A stretch of 64,000 bases of DNA from Thermoguttaceae bacterium (GCA_017447865.1 JAFSMO010000072.1:43118-107117); one strand, 5' to 3'. Positions 51,088 through 59,404 are shown, numbered from the stretch's first letter. A program made the numbers and translations. The notes: a model not told the origin generated them from the sequence alone.

Positions 51088-52890
51088 TCAATTTAAAGGG
51101 GTAAAACGAAAATCTTCTGAATTATCAATTTTGATATATCCATCCTTACCAGATATTTTAACAATACAATAGTCCTTGTGTACTGTAAGTACTCGTATTT
51201 CTTTGAGGGACTGGAGAAATGTGACAATTGTATTGTCTGGATCAAGTTCGTTTCCTTGTTGATCGAAAACTCTTTTATCATTGTCATTAAAGATACAATG
51301 TAATCCATCTTGCTCATAACGAACTTCAAATTTCCGATAAAAATAATGTCGAGGACCTATAGGATAAAATAAACAACGATCAGTTCCCGAAAGTACGAGA
51401 GACTTGTATTCACCAGGTTCCGAAAGTATGAGAGGCTGCTGGCATTCCCATTGATTGTTAAAAAACGATTGAAATTCAGGCGACATTAGTCCTTCTGGGA
51501 CTTTTTTGTTAGCACCTGATCTCAACATAAGAAGATCCAGTAAAACTATAAACACAACTAAAAACCCAAGTACCATGTTAAGGACCACCCGTTTTGAGAT
51601 TTTTTTGTGGTTCGCACTGGGACTTGGGGCGGCATCTTTCTGTCTGGTGGATGCCATCACCAATTTATCTGGTTCTGCCCCATTTGGTGAATGATCCGAG
51701 GGATATTTCAAACCACCAGGTAATTCTTCTATAGAACTTTGTGGTTTGCCGGTTTCTGGAAGAACGGTATTTATATTAAATCCCTTAATGATGCCAATGG
51801 TACAATCATCGTCAATATATTTTGGAATATTCTTTATCTGTTCTTCGAGGCATGCCTGAGCTTTTTCAAATGAAAAGCCGTTTTGAAGAATCTCTTCTAA
51901 AATATCATTGCAACATTCTTTAGGTTTATTGGCTTTCAAAAGGCACCCTTCTGGACCATCTGAAAATAGAAGTGCACTATCAATCCTTTCTGAATCTGAT
52001 TTATTAAAATTAATACGAATTCTCTCCAGGGCGTCATCATTTGTAATAAACCAGGTCGTACTAGCAAACTCCCCATTTTCTGGCCCGGAGATCAGAAAAA
52101 GATTTTGCTTCTGATCCAGATTTTGGTCCAGATTCAAAGTTCGTCCAACAATTCCACCATCTCCAATATGGATCGAGAGCCAATCACCTTCTTGAGTTAC
52201 AACCAAGGCAACGATTGTGCAGGCATATTCCTCGATATATCTTTCATTGGGTGAAGTAATCTCTTCAAGGACTCTTATTTCTTCCTCAGGATTCAGAAAT
52301 GGCAATTTGTCGATTTCATCTTTGCAAAGTTTTAGCAGGTTGTTCCATTGTCCCGCTGTTTTTTTGTAAAATTCATCATTCCAAAATCTTCGAGTTTTGG
52401 CCGGCAAAATTTCAACGAGTTTTGTATTAATTAAAGTATTGGGGCTCCAAGTTTCAACGCAGGATTTAAATGAAACTTCAAATTCGCTTTTCAAACGTTC
52501 TTTGATTTCCGAATAAACACCACTATTTCTGGAAGAAAATTCGAAAGCTGAAGACCGAATCATAGTACCAAACTCTTTGCACTGTCCTTCCAAATGTTCG
52601 CGAAATTTGCTGATAATCTCTTCTATTAATTTCTGATGAAGTAACTTTTCCTTACCGTGATTTACTGCCTCACGATAGTCTGAATAATTTTTCAGTAAAA
52701 AAGAGACTGTTGTTTTTGCAGCAATTTGCGATCCAAAACGGCTAAACTTTTTACTTCCAGCTCCGTCACATACGCAAATCGCAGCTAAACCATCCCTGGT
52801 GTCACCAAAACAGGCATCTTCGCAGGGAGTATTATCCTTTTTATGGGACTTTCCACAAACACTCGAATAGGTCATTCTGTAGTCAAGCAT
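51088..52890 (-). CDS. PP2C-family phosphatase with membrane helix and C-terminal domain
   Basis: A 600-residue protein from the ATG at 52890, preceded by AAAGGGAG. The longer open frame to 53046 would run into the VWA gene and is not used. The PP2C domain (about 1-385) has the metal-binding ED at 24-25, CDGAGSKKFSRFG (41-53) and IGDGGIVG, and VALLFSDGPEG-like SDGPEG. A membrane helix follows at about 437-457, with a C-terminal domain of about 125 residues, so sensor and catalytic parts lie on opposite sides of the membrane. Second gene of the TerY-P-type triad; it should dephosphorylate kinase targets. Confidence 0.83.
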   Translation of the reverse strand: MLDYRMTYSSVCGKSHKKDNTPCEDACFGDTRDGLAAICVCDGAGSKKFSRFGSQIAAKTTVSFLLKNYSDYREAVNHGKEKLLHQKLIEEIISKFREHLEGQCKEFGTMIRSSAFEFSSRNSGVYSEIKERLKSEFEVSFKSCVETWSPNTLINTKLVEILPAKTRRFWNDEFYKKTAGQWNNLLKLCKDEIDKLPFLNPEEEIRVLEEITSPNERYIEEYACTIVALVVTQEGDWLSIHIGDGGIVGRTLNLDQNLDQKQNLFLISGPENGEFASTTWFITNDDALERIRINFNKSDSERIDSALLFSDGPEGCLLKANKPKECCNDILEEILQNGFSFEKAQACLEEQIKNIPKYIDDDCTIGIIKGFNINTVLPETGKPQSSIEELPGGLKYPSDHSPNGAEPDKLVMASTRQKDAAPSPSANHKKISKRVVLNMVLGFLVVFIVLLDLLMLRSGANKKVPEGLMSPEFQSFFNNQWECQQPLILSEPGEYKSLVLSGTDRCLFYPIGPRHYFYRKFEVRYEQDGLHCIFNDNDKRVFDQQGNELDPDNTIVTFLQSLKEIRVLTVHKDYCIVKISGKDGYIKIDNSEDFRFTPLN

Positions 52891-52921
52891 AATAACTCCC
52901 TTTTGAATCTGAAAACCATCT

Positions 52922-53611
52922 TTAGCGAACAAGGTTAAAAGCCTTCTGGAATATCTCGAAGTCAAATTGATTCCCTTGAACTGATTGAGATGACTGTATA
53001 AGTGATTGGCTAAAGAATTCGAAGAAATCTTTAAAAGAAGTTCCATTCTTTAGTTGAATTGCGATGTGGTCGGGGTGAAATTTTTTCAAATCATCCTTAG
53101 CGACCCTATCCTCAACACCAGTTGGCAAACACACCAGAGTTGGAAAACACACCAGTTTCTTTTTCTTAACAAGATCCACCACCTTAGAAGCCACTCTGTC
53201 GATTCCATTTGGATCTTTAGGGCATTGTGCACCATCAGTCAAAATAACGAGCCATGGCTGATTATATGAATTACCAATCGATTTGTGATAATCTTTTCTC
53301 TCTTGAAGAATTTGAAGAGCATATTCAACCGCACCAACCAGATCCGTGCGACCATTCGCTTCAAGCTTGGGAATTCCCCAATCATTTATCTTGCTAAACG
53401 ACTGAATCAGCTTGACATCGTCGGCAAAAGTTATTATTGCCCCTTCGGCCAACACACTGGCCTTTTCATTTTCCCGGACATCCTGAATAAATTGCTTCAG
53501 CCCTTCTTTAAGGTTCGGGATACGATCTTTCATGGAACCCGAAACATCCAAACACATAGCAACTGGAATGAATGGGCCATTCGGCTCTATATCTTCGAAC
53601 AAATTTCTCAT
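52922..53611 (-). CDS. TerY-like von Willebrand factor A domain protein
   Basis: A 229-residue VWA-domain protein. The start at 53611 follows a GGGAG site; the upstream ATG at 53644 adds only 11 residues. The metal-ion-dependent adhesion site is D22-V-S24-G-S26 in LDVSGSMKD, with a further conserved Thr in GRTDLVGAVEYAL and Asp in VILTDGAQCP. In tellurite/stress and phosphorylation-linked gene sets, TerY-type VWA proteins are expressed with a PP2C and a kinase, as here. It is the first gene of the triad, with a strong promoter at 53694-53721. Confidence 0.87.
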   Translation of the reverse strand: MRNLFEDIEPNGPFIPVAMCLDVSGSMKDRIPNLKEGLKQFIQDVRENEKASVLAEGAIITFADDVKLIQSFSKINDWGIPKLEANGRTDLVGAVEYALQILQERKDYHKSIGNSYNQPWLVILTDGAQCPKDPNGIDRVASKVVDLVKKKKLVCFPTLVCLPTGVEDRVAKDDLKKFHPDHIAIQLKNGTSFKDFFEFFSQSLIQSSQSVQGNQFDFEIFQKAFNLVR

Positions 53612-53693
53612 TTTTTTCTCCCGAGTTGAGTAAAGGATAAACAAACAATATCAAACGATTGATTTCAAGTAAGTAAATTCTTGAAACATTCAT

Positions 53694-53721
53694 ATTATAA
53701 TATACAGTGAAGTTTTTTCAA
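53694..53721 (-). promoter_or_regulatory. Promoter for the VWA-PP2C-kinase operon
   Basis: Minus strand: TTGAAA (53716-53721), 16-nt spacer, TATAAT (53694-53699), 83 bp upstream of the VWA start. Confidence 0.75.
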
Positions 53722-54044
53722 CGGGGGGAGAAGGGTATTTTAAAAATTCCAGAAAAAATGTTTTAAAATTTATCAGGAAGTCAACCCTGGCAACTTCATT
53801 CTTTTTTGAATCTTCTCCTAATTTTAACGACTGATTTCAATTAAGTCATATATTTATTTTTTGTTGCTCTCGTTAAATGAGCTTCGAGAAAATTGAGAGA
53901 AACCCCAACCTTCATTTTTTTCGGGAATCCCGGTAACATCCTATTGACAAATCTCCTGATCGAAGTAAAATTAATTATCGGCAGGGCCTGATTTGGGGAA
54001 AGGTCCTTTCACAGTCATTGGTCAGCAAAAACTTTCATTAAAAA
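53722..54044 (+). promoter_or_regulatory. AT-rich intergenic region with promoter for the lipase gene
   Basis: An AT-rich gap between divergent units. It holds TTGACA at 53944-53949, a 16-nt spacer and TAAAAT at 53966-53971, 73 bp before the lipase ATG. The rest shows no gene or repeat that I recognise. Confidence 0.7.
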
Positions 54045-55079
54045 ATGAAACAAATGTTTAAACAGGTCGTTTTCTTGCTTGCTTTTTTAGGAAATACTGT
54101 GGCTCTTTGGGCTGATGATGTTTTCCCGCCAGGCGAAATGGCAGACGGCAATTTCGTGCCGGGAACTGTCCTGATCTACGACCATGGCCAATGGAGGATG
54201 ACCGAGGAGAAAAATGCCGTCGACCCGGAAAAATACACGTTTGTCATCATTCATGGGGCCCATTGCTCCCTGAAGGCGAATTATATTTCACGGCTTGCCG
54301 ATGCGCTGGAGAAAGAACGGCCCGACGCCAACATTCTGGCGGTGGACTGGAATGCCTGGTCGTCTGTCGGAAGTACGGAAATAATCGACTGGGGCATGAC
54401 CATAACCTTCAAAATTTTAGGCAAGAACAAACACGACAAAACCACCCTGAAGGACATTTTCGAGGAAATCGTCCAAAAGGTCATTCCGCTTGAACAGGCC
54501 CGACACATCCCGGAGATCGCCGACCGATTGAACTGGAAATTGTTCGGAGAAGCAGGCAAAAGGCGAACTTTTGTGACTATTGACCCCGGAACGAAAGAAG
54601 AAATCCGCACGAAAATGTCCGCCTTGGGTCTCGACCCTGCCAAAACGCATCTCATTGGTCATAGCCATGGCGCACACGTCGCGGGCCTCATAGGGACGAC
54701 CCTTCGAAGAAACCGGGCAGGGAAGCTGGACCGGATCTCGGCTCTGGACCCCTCCACAAGTATCGTCCACGACTACCCCGAAAATTTGATGGGTTCAGGC
54801 TGGGACGCCTCATCAGCCCGTATTGTTGCCGTTTTTCGCACAACCCTTTTTTTCAGTTCGGATAAAGAAACAACCAACGATTCTTTCTACTTCGATTGGC
54901 GTTCAAAGGGCCATCCATTCCACCACCCTCCTATGGGGGGACAATTCTTCAAATGGCCCCAGGATGTATTGAACGCAGAATTTCAATGCCACCGCGGGAT
55001 TTTTGATCAGTTCGCAGAATTTATTCAAAAAACCGATTTTTTAAATGAGAACCCGAAATTAAATAAGAGGTTTAAATGA
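54045..55079 (+). CDS. Secreted lipase of the pancreatic/lipoprotein lipase family
   Basis: A 344-residue alpha/beta hydrolase with a signal peptide (hydrophobic 7-22, ending LWADD). It has the Lipase (PF00151-type) arrangement of animal pancreatic lipase: oxyanion HG in FVIIHGAH, nucleophile S207 in LIGHSHGAHVAGLIG, catalytic D235 in ISALDPS, and H316 in the CHRGIFDQFAEFI segment, which parallels the C-H-x-R helix of pancreatic lipases. This family is common in animals and uncommon in bacteria. Its stop overlaps the start of the ferredoxin-nitroreductase gene (ATGA). Probably cleaves acyl esters outside the cell. Confidence 0.8.
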   Translation: MKQMFKQVVFLLAFLGNTVALWADDVFPPGEMADGNFVPGTVLIYDHGQWRMTEEKNAVDPEKYTFVIIHGAHCSLKANYISRLADALEKERPDANILAVDWNAWSSVGSTEIIDWGMTITFKILGKNKHDKTTLKDIFEEIVQKVIPLEQARHIPEIADRLNWKLFGEAGKRRTFVTIDPGTKEEIRTKMSALGLDPAKTHLIGHSHGAHVAGLIGTTLRRNRAGKLDRISALDPSTSIVHDYPENLMGSGWDASSARIVAVFRTTLFFSSDKETTNDSFYFDWRSKGHPFHHPPMGGQFFKWPQDVLNAEFQCHRGIFDQFAEFIQKTDFLNENPKLNKRFK

Positions 55080-55882
55080 TCCAGGTCGATTTGGAAAAAT
55101 GCTGTCGCTGCGGAGCATGTGTTAAGGACTGCGTTGTGAATGTGCTCCAACTTCCTGAGGAGGGCGTGCCTTTTGCTTTGCCAGAGAGGGAAGCAGGCTG
55201 TATGCATTGTGGTCATTGCCTCGCGGTTTGTCCTACCGGCGCGTTGACCTGTGACGGAAAATCGGCTGCCGATTGTGAACCGCTCGGAGTGATTCCCAAG
55301 CCTGAAGAGATGATCCAGCTCATTCGGCAAAGACGCAGCATCCGTCAATGGAAAGAACAGCCGATCGATGACGAAATCCTTGAAAAACTCAAAAGTTCGC
55401 TGGACTGGGCTCCGACCGGGTGCAACGTGCATAATTTGCAGTTTATAATCGTTGATTCTCCCGCCAGAATGGAATGGTTAAAAGCGCGCATCTATTCCAG
55501 ACTCCGGAATCGGCTCGTGAACTTTATATGCAAGCTGTTTCGCCCCAAATTTGCCCGGTTTATGGACTATATTTTGAGCGGGGATGACGTTATATTTTTC
55601 GGCGCTCCGGCAATGATCGTGGCCCTGGTCCCCAAAAATGCTCCGTGTGCAGATTTTGATCCCGTGATCGCGTTGACCCAGTTCGGACTTTGTGCTCAAA
55701 CGTTTGGTCTTGGAACGTGCTGGTGTGGTTTTGCGCAGGGAATTCTTGAAAAAGTTCCAGGGATGAAAAAACTTCTGGCCGTTCCCGCCGGATATCGTGT
55801 CGGGGCGGTGATGCTCTTCGGCTGGCCTGACGTGAAGTATCATCGCTGCACAAAGCCGGAACCGTTCGAAAAACGATCCTGA
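55076..55882 (+). CDS. Ferredoxin-nitroreductase fusion protein (paralogue 2)
   Basis: A 268-residue protein with an N-terminal 2x[4Fe-4S] ferredoxin domain (C9/C12/C15/C19 and C42/C45/C48/C52, then PTGAL) and a nitroreductase FMN domain (RRSIRQWK, WAPTGCNVHN, GLGTCWCG). It matches the gene at 4600-5427 in length and motif order, though the two differ throughout. It overlaps the lipase stop codon by 4 bp and is therefore translationally coupled to a secreted enzyme, an unexpected pairing. The substrate is unknown. Confidence 0.87.
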   Translation: MIQVDLEKCCRCGACVKDCVVNVLQLPEEGVPFALPEREAGCMHCGHCLAVCPTGALTCDGKSAADCEPLGVIPKPEEMIQLIRQRRSIRQWKEQPIDDEILEKLKSSLDWAPTGCNVHNLQFIIVDSPARMEWLKARIYSRLRNRLVNFICKLFRPKFARFMDYILSGDDVIFFGAPAMIVALVPKNAPCADFDPVIALTQFGLCAQTFGLGTCWCGFAQGILEKVPGMKKLLAVPAGYRVGAVMLFGWPDVKYHRCTKPEPFEKRS

Positions 55883-55891
55883 TCCCCAATT

Positions 55892-57958
55892 TTAACGGCC
55901 ATGTTTTTCTTTATAGTCTCTGAGAAAACGAAAAATTTGCCGGGAAAGGATTCTTTGCTGATTTTGTTTCAGCAGGCTCTGGATGGCTTCCTGGAAAACC
56001 GATTCGTCGTCATTCTGCCACGGAACCGCGCAAAAATCCCCGGAGCAGGGCAGGGGAGTCTGGGGAACAGAAGTCACCCAAACTGCAAGCGGCGGCTTTT
56101 CTGATGATTCCAGAGGAAATTCACTGAAATCCGGAATTTTTTGAAATTCGTCCGTTTTCTCGGAGTCCGTTTTTTTCGGGTCAAGAAATAAAACAAGGTC
56201 GGATTGGCGAATCTGCTCTTCCATCTTTTTCATTTGATGATTGGAACGATTCAGAAACGGGATCCAGCTCCGGAAAGTAGAACTTGCCTGATTGGACTGC
56301 ATCTGAATGTCCAGATTCAGGTCGGAAATATTGAGCAGGGCGGAGCAGATGGATTGACGCTGATCCTCGGTACCGCCTGCAAGGTAAAAAGCAACCGGCA
56401 GCCCCTTTTCTGGAAAATGCAAATACCCGCTGTAAACCTCAATAAGATAATAGCCAATCAGGTCTAAAACGAAAATATTTCCAGAAACCAAAAATTCTTC
56501 GAGCATGGACTGGAGGAGGCTTCGATTCATACGGATTCGGACTTCCGTAACCGAACCTGACAGTGGGTTCACACAAAAGTTATAACTCCGAAATACAAGG
56601 AAAAATTTCAAATACAGATTATACAACCGATTTGCGAACAGAAAGTCGCGAATATTGAAATAATTAATAAAGGGAAATTCATCGTTGAATTTGGTCTGCA
56701 AACGGGAGATCAAGATCTGCTGCGCTTTGAGAATTTCCGACAGGGAAAGGGAAAATGCGGCAGATTCCGGTTTTTTACAGCATGAATCGGAAAACGAAAG
56801 GAGCTCCTGAATCACCTCCGCAAACGAAGAAAAAGTGCGGAGTCGCGAAACTTTGAGCGAGTTGATAAAATCTTTCGTTTTCCTGAAATTTTCCATCTCG
56901 CGTTCCGGCCATTCGGGAACAGGCTGAACCTTGAATGGGGAAAAACGCAAATGGCAAAAATAAGGAATGAAGTAGAATAAACAACTGAAAATCAAAGCTA
57001 AAGCCCCCGGGAGGACGCGAAAAAGGATCTGGTCCCACGGAAGCGTAGAAAAACTGATAAGCCCGTTTGCTTTGCAATTCCTGCAAATCTGAATAAGCTC
57101 GCAAACAGAGTCGCTGGAATAAAAAAGCCCACAAACGATGAGACAAACGAAAAAAGACAATCCGAAAAATCCCCAAACAATCGGCCAAAGCAAAAGTCGG
57201 GTTCGAAAGAATTTACGAATTGGAGAAAAATTTCTAAACGAAAAATGTCGGCGTTCCGAAAGGACTTTGCCACTGTAAAGCTGGATGGAATAATGAGCAA
57301 TACGAGTGAAAACGAACTTAAAAATACGCTCTCGAATAAAATTCTGCACAAATGCAGGTATAAATGAAGAATGCCCATGATTTGCGGCGGAACTATCAGT
57401 AACAGGTTGCTTGGGGGATTTCGGGACAAACCATAGAATATGAGATAACTTAATATAACTTAACGGCTCGATATTATTTAATTTTAGTTGACTGCAAAAA
57501 TTCTCCAAATCAGTAGAAACAGATCGCAGAGTATAAAGGAGGTAACCGATAGGAACATCACGTTCAGGATGAGGAGATAAAACACCAAAAGAACGGGCGA
57601 TGCGGCGATTTAACTCGAAAATCGCTTCCGATATTGGTTTGGGGTTTGTAAATTCGAGACTAGAATAAGAAAAAGAATTAATGAAATCATCAGCTTGTGA
57701 CCGAGCTGCCTTTTCCTGAGCAGCGGAGGTAAAATGAGGGAGTCGAAAAAAGCGGAAAATTAAAACAAGTAAAAAAATAAGGAAGAAAAAACCGAAAACG
57801 GATCCAAAAAATATAAACCAGTGATTGGTTTGAAAAAGATAAAAGACACCAAGGACGGCCAAGAAAATAAAAGGGATGGAGTAGATGGAAAAAATAACCA
57901 AAAAGGCTAAAATGTAGTTCCAAAAAAATTTACGTAAAAAAACGAAGTTCTTATTCAT
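55892..57958 (-). CDS. Large membrane protein, possibly with degenerate GTPase domain
   Basis: A 688-residue protein that is aromatic-rich and AT-rich. Two N-terminal membrane helices (about 13-36 and 47-70) and a second pair in the middle (about 250-275 and 310-335) separate charged soluble segments. The last ~180 residues look alpha/beta: a strand then LAGGTEDQRQSICSALLN sits where a P-loop would be, and SDLVLFLDPKKTD and PPLAVWVTS resemble later GTPase strands. The P-loop Lys-Ser/Thr is missing, so nucleotide binding is doubtful. It could be a membrane GTPase relative; no clear family. Confidence 0.6.
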   Translation of the reverse strand: MNKNFVFLRKFFWNYILAFLVIFSIYSIPFIFLAVLGVFYLFQTNHWFIFFGSVFGFFFLIFLLVLIFRFFRLPHFTSAAQEKAARSQADDFINSFSYSSLEFTNPKPISEAIFELNRRIARSFGVLSPHPERDVPIGYLLYTLRSVSTDLENFCSQLKLNNIEPLSYIKLSHILWFVPKSPKQPVTDSSAANHGHSSFIPAFVQNFIRERIFKFVFTRIAHYSIQLYSGKVLSERRHFSFRNFSPIRKFFRTRLLLWPIVWGFFGLSFFVCLIVCGLFYSSDSVCELIQICRNCKANGLISFSTLPWDQILFRVLPGALALIFSCLFYFIPYFCHLRFSPFKVQPVPEWPEREMENFRKTKDFINSLKVSRLRTFSSFAEVIQELLSFSDSCCKKPESAAFSLSLSEILKAQQILISRLQTKFNDEFPFINYFNIRDFLFANRLYNLYLKFFLVFRSYNFCVNPLSGSVTEVRIRMNRSLLQSMLEEFLVSGNIFVLDLIGYYLIEVYSGYLHFPEKGLPVAFYLAGGTEDQRQSICSALLNISDLNLDIQMQSNQASSTFRSWIPFLNRSNHQMKKMEEQIRQSDLVLFLDPKKTDSEKTDEFQKIPDFSEFPLESSEKPPLAVWVTSVPQTPLPCSGDFCAVPWQNDDESVFQEAIQSLLKQNQQRILSRQIFRFLRDYKEKHGR

Positions 57959-58285
57959 CGTGACAAATTAGTAAAAATAAAAAATCCAGTTAATGCTCGT
58001 AAAACTATCGGGTATGAATGAACCGAACTTTACGAAACAATATGAAACATAATGAGTTTGGGGGGCAAGCTGAAATCTGAAAGCAAATCAGTATCCCCAA
58101 AACCGTCGTTTGGCCCAGGGAGCCGCAATCCATAAACCTGTCCCCAATCTACAGCATAAACGTCCGATAATGTTTCTTATGTGATGTTGAGTCACATAAA
58201 AAGACTGGGGGGAGTTTGGCGAGGGTTGCCCCTTATTATTTTATCGGTTTGAGTCCTTGGTTTGTTCATGAAAGGATAATAAAAA
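57959..58285. other. Intergenic junction between host-like genes and phage-like block
   Basis: 327 bp without a plausible gene. It contains the dif-like site at 58160-58187, an overlapping palindrome TTATGTGA-N7-TCACATAA (58177-58199), and GGGGGGAG near 58206 facing GCCCC near 58230. The phage-like gene block starts at 58286 behind an AAAGGA site. Confidence 0.7.
58160..58187 (+). other. dif-like XerCD recombination site (candidate prophage left attachment site)
   Basis: 28 bp with the dif layout: 11-bp XerC arm ACGTCCGATAA, 6-bp centre TGTTTC, 11-bp XerD arm TTATGTGATGT. Against B. subtilis dif from memory, 8 of 11 positions match in each arm; the inner ATAA/TTAT dyad is intact. Filamentous phages often integrate at dif through host XerC/XerD, and this sits right before the first phage-like gene with no integrase gene visible. 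Confidence 0.6.
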
Positions 58286-58633
58286 ATGAAAAAATCGGAC
58301 GTTGAAAAAAATGCCTCGCCAAATGAAAATTCTCCTAAGGAAAAATTTGTTTGCGGCAAACGTTACATTTTGAAAGAGGGCGTTCTTACTTGCTCGGTGG
58401 GACGTGTTAAAGGTTCTGGCCGTTTTGGGTTTCCGACCGTGGCGGTCCGTGTTCCTCTTCCCTTGGTTCCTTTCATTCAGGCGATCTTGCGCAAATGTGA
58501 GGAAATCGAGAATACGCGGCGCGTTGTTACAAATAATATTTATAACACGTCTGCTGATGTTCAGTTACTTCTTGACATTGAACAAAGGACTAAACAATTT
58601 TTGGATTCCGACGAATTCGAGGAGAAAGAATAA
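58286..58633 (+). CDS. Phage-like protein of unknown function (115 aa)
   Basis: A 115-residue soluble protein with a charged N-terminus. A central beta-like stretch (VLTCSVGRVKGSGRFGFPTV) and PLPLVPFIQAILRKCEEI are followed by an acidic tail. Size and position are compatible with a single-stranded-DNA-binding or regulatory protein of a filamentous phage, but no motif proves it. Its TAA is directly followed by the next ATG. Confidence 0.6.
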   Translation: MKKSDVEKNASPNENSPKEKFVCGKRYILKEGVLTCSVGRVKGSGRFGFPTVAVRVPLPLVPFIQAILRKCEEIENTRRVVTNNIYNTSADVQLLLDIEQRTKQFLDSDEFEEKE

Positions 58634-58978
58634 ATGGAAGGAACCGAAGAGCGCAAGGAGGCGCGTTTCATCAGTAAGGCTCAGGGTTATATTAAAAAAA
58701 TTTATGAGTCTATGGGGTCGTCCGATCAACCGACCGACCAAAACTATTTTGATGGCTGTTTCCGTGGGTTTGTTCACGCCCTGGGCGAAGCTGGTTTGAT
58801 TACTCGCGAATATGAATTTAATCTTTGTAAGATTGATTTCAAGGAGTTGAAAAAGCGGCAAGCCCTGGTGATGTGTAAACTATACCTTTCTGACGGCTTC
58901 GCGGCTGTTCGTAATGGTATTAAATCCGATTTCGATAAAATTTATAAGGAGTGTATTACAGATGAATTTGAAAAGTAA
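58634..58978 (+). CDS. Phage-like protein of unknown function (114 aa)
   Basis: A 114-residue, mostly helical charged protein (KEARFISKAQGYIKKIYESM...). It starts at the base after the preceding stop codon and overlaps the next small gene by 17 bp. No family recognised. Confidence 0.6.
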   Translation: MEGTEERKEARFISKAQGYIKKIYESMGSSDQPTDQNYFDGCFRGFVHALGEAGLITREYEFNLCKIDFKELKKRQALVMCKLYLSDGFAAVRNGIKSDFDKIYKECITDEFEK

Positions 58979-59135
58979 AATAAACCTGATGGCCGTTTAT
59001 TTTGGCTTTCTGGTTTTCGTCCTGGCGTTGTTCGTTTTCCTGCTGGGGGTTCGGTTCGGTTTCGAATATGCTTATGCAGCGGCCAAATTGAACGTTTTAC
59101 AAGAGCAAAATTTACAAACGGAGCTTTTAAAATGA
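58962..59135 (+). CDS. Small single-pass membrane protein (57 aa)
   Basis: The ATG at 58962 sits behind AAGGAG and yields a 57-residue protein with a membrane helix (about 9-32; LVFVLALFVFLLGVRFGF). The upstream start at 58914 would bury more of the preceding gene and has no ribosome-binding site. The stop overlaps the next start by 4 bp. Possibly a phage membrane or holin-like accessory protein. Confidence 0.55.
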   Translation: MNLKSKINLMAVYFGFLVFVLALFVFLLGVRFGFEYAYAAAKLNVLQEQNLQTELLK

Positions 59136-59404
59136 AAAACAATAAATTAGCTCAAAAGGCGATATGCGCTTTTATCATCGATCTTGCAGTATTTGAAAGA
59201 AAACTTCGTAAGGCCTGCGAAGATGCCGAACACGGTTTAAATAATTCTTTCAAGTATGATCTTAATTTGGAAATTTTGCAAAATTTAAATCTGGAAATTT
59301 CTCCTATTTTTTTTGATTTTATGCAAAAAATCGGGGCTTTTGTTTCAGATATTCAAGCTACCTTGCCTGCTCATCGTCTTGTTCAGAACTTCAAAATAAA
59401 ATGA
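59132..59404 (+). CDS. Phage-like protein of unknown function (90 aa)
   Basis: A 90-residue soluble, helical protein linked to its neighbours by 4-bp ATGA overlaps on both sides, so it is translated as part of a coupled chain ending in the methyltransferase. No family recognised. Confidence 0.55.
   Translation: MKNNKLAQKAICAFIIDLAVFERKLRKACEDAEHGLNNSFKYDLNLEILQNLNLEISPIFFDFMQKIGAFVSDIQATLPAHRLVQNFKIK

Noticed and set aside
53612..53644. Upstream ATG for the VWA protein
   Set aside because: It adds only 11 residues and skips the GGGAG site directly before the ATG at 53611.
58177..58199. TTATGTGA-N7-TCACATAA read as a CRP-type operator
   Set aside because: The half sites match CRP, but the spacer is 7 rather than 6 and the left half overlaps the dif-like XerD arm; kept only as an alternative reading.
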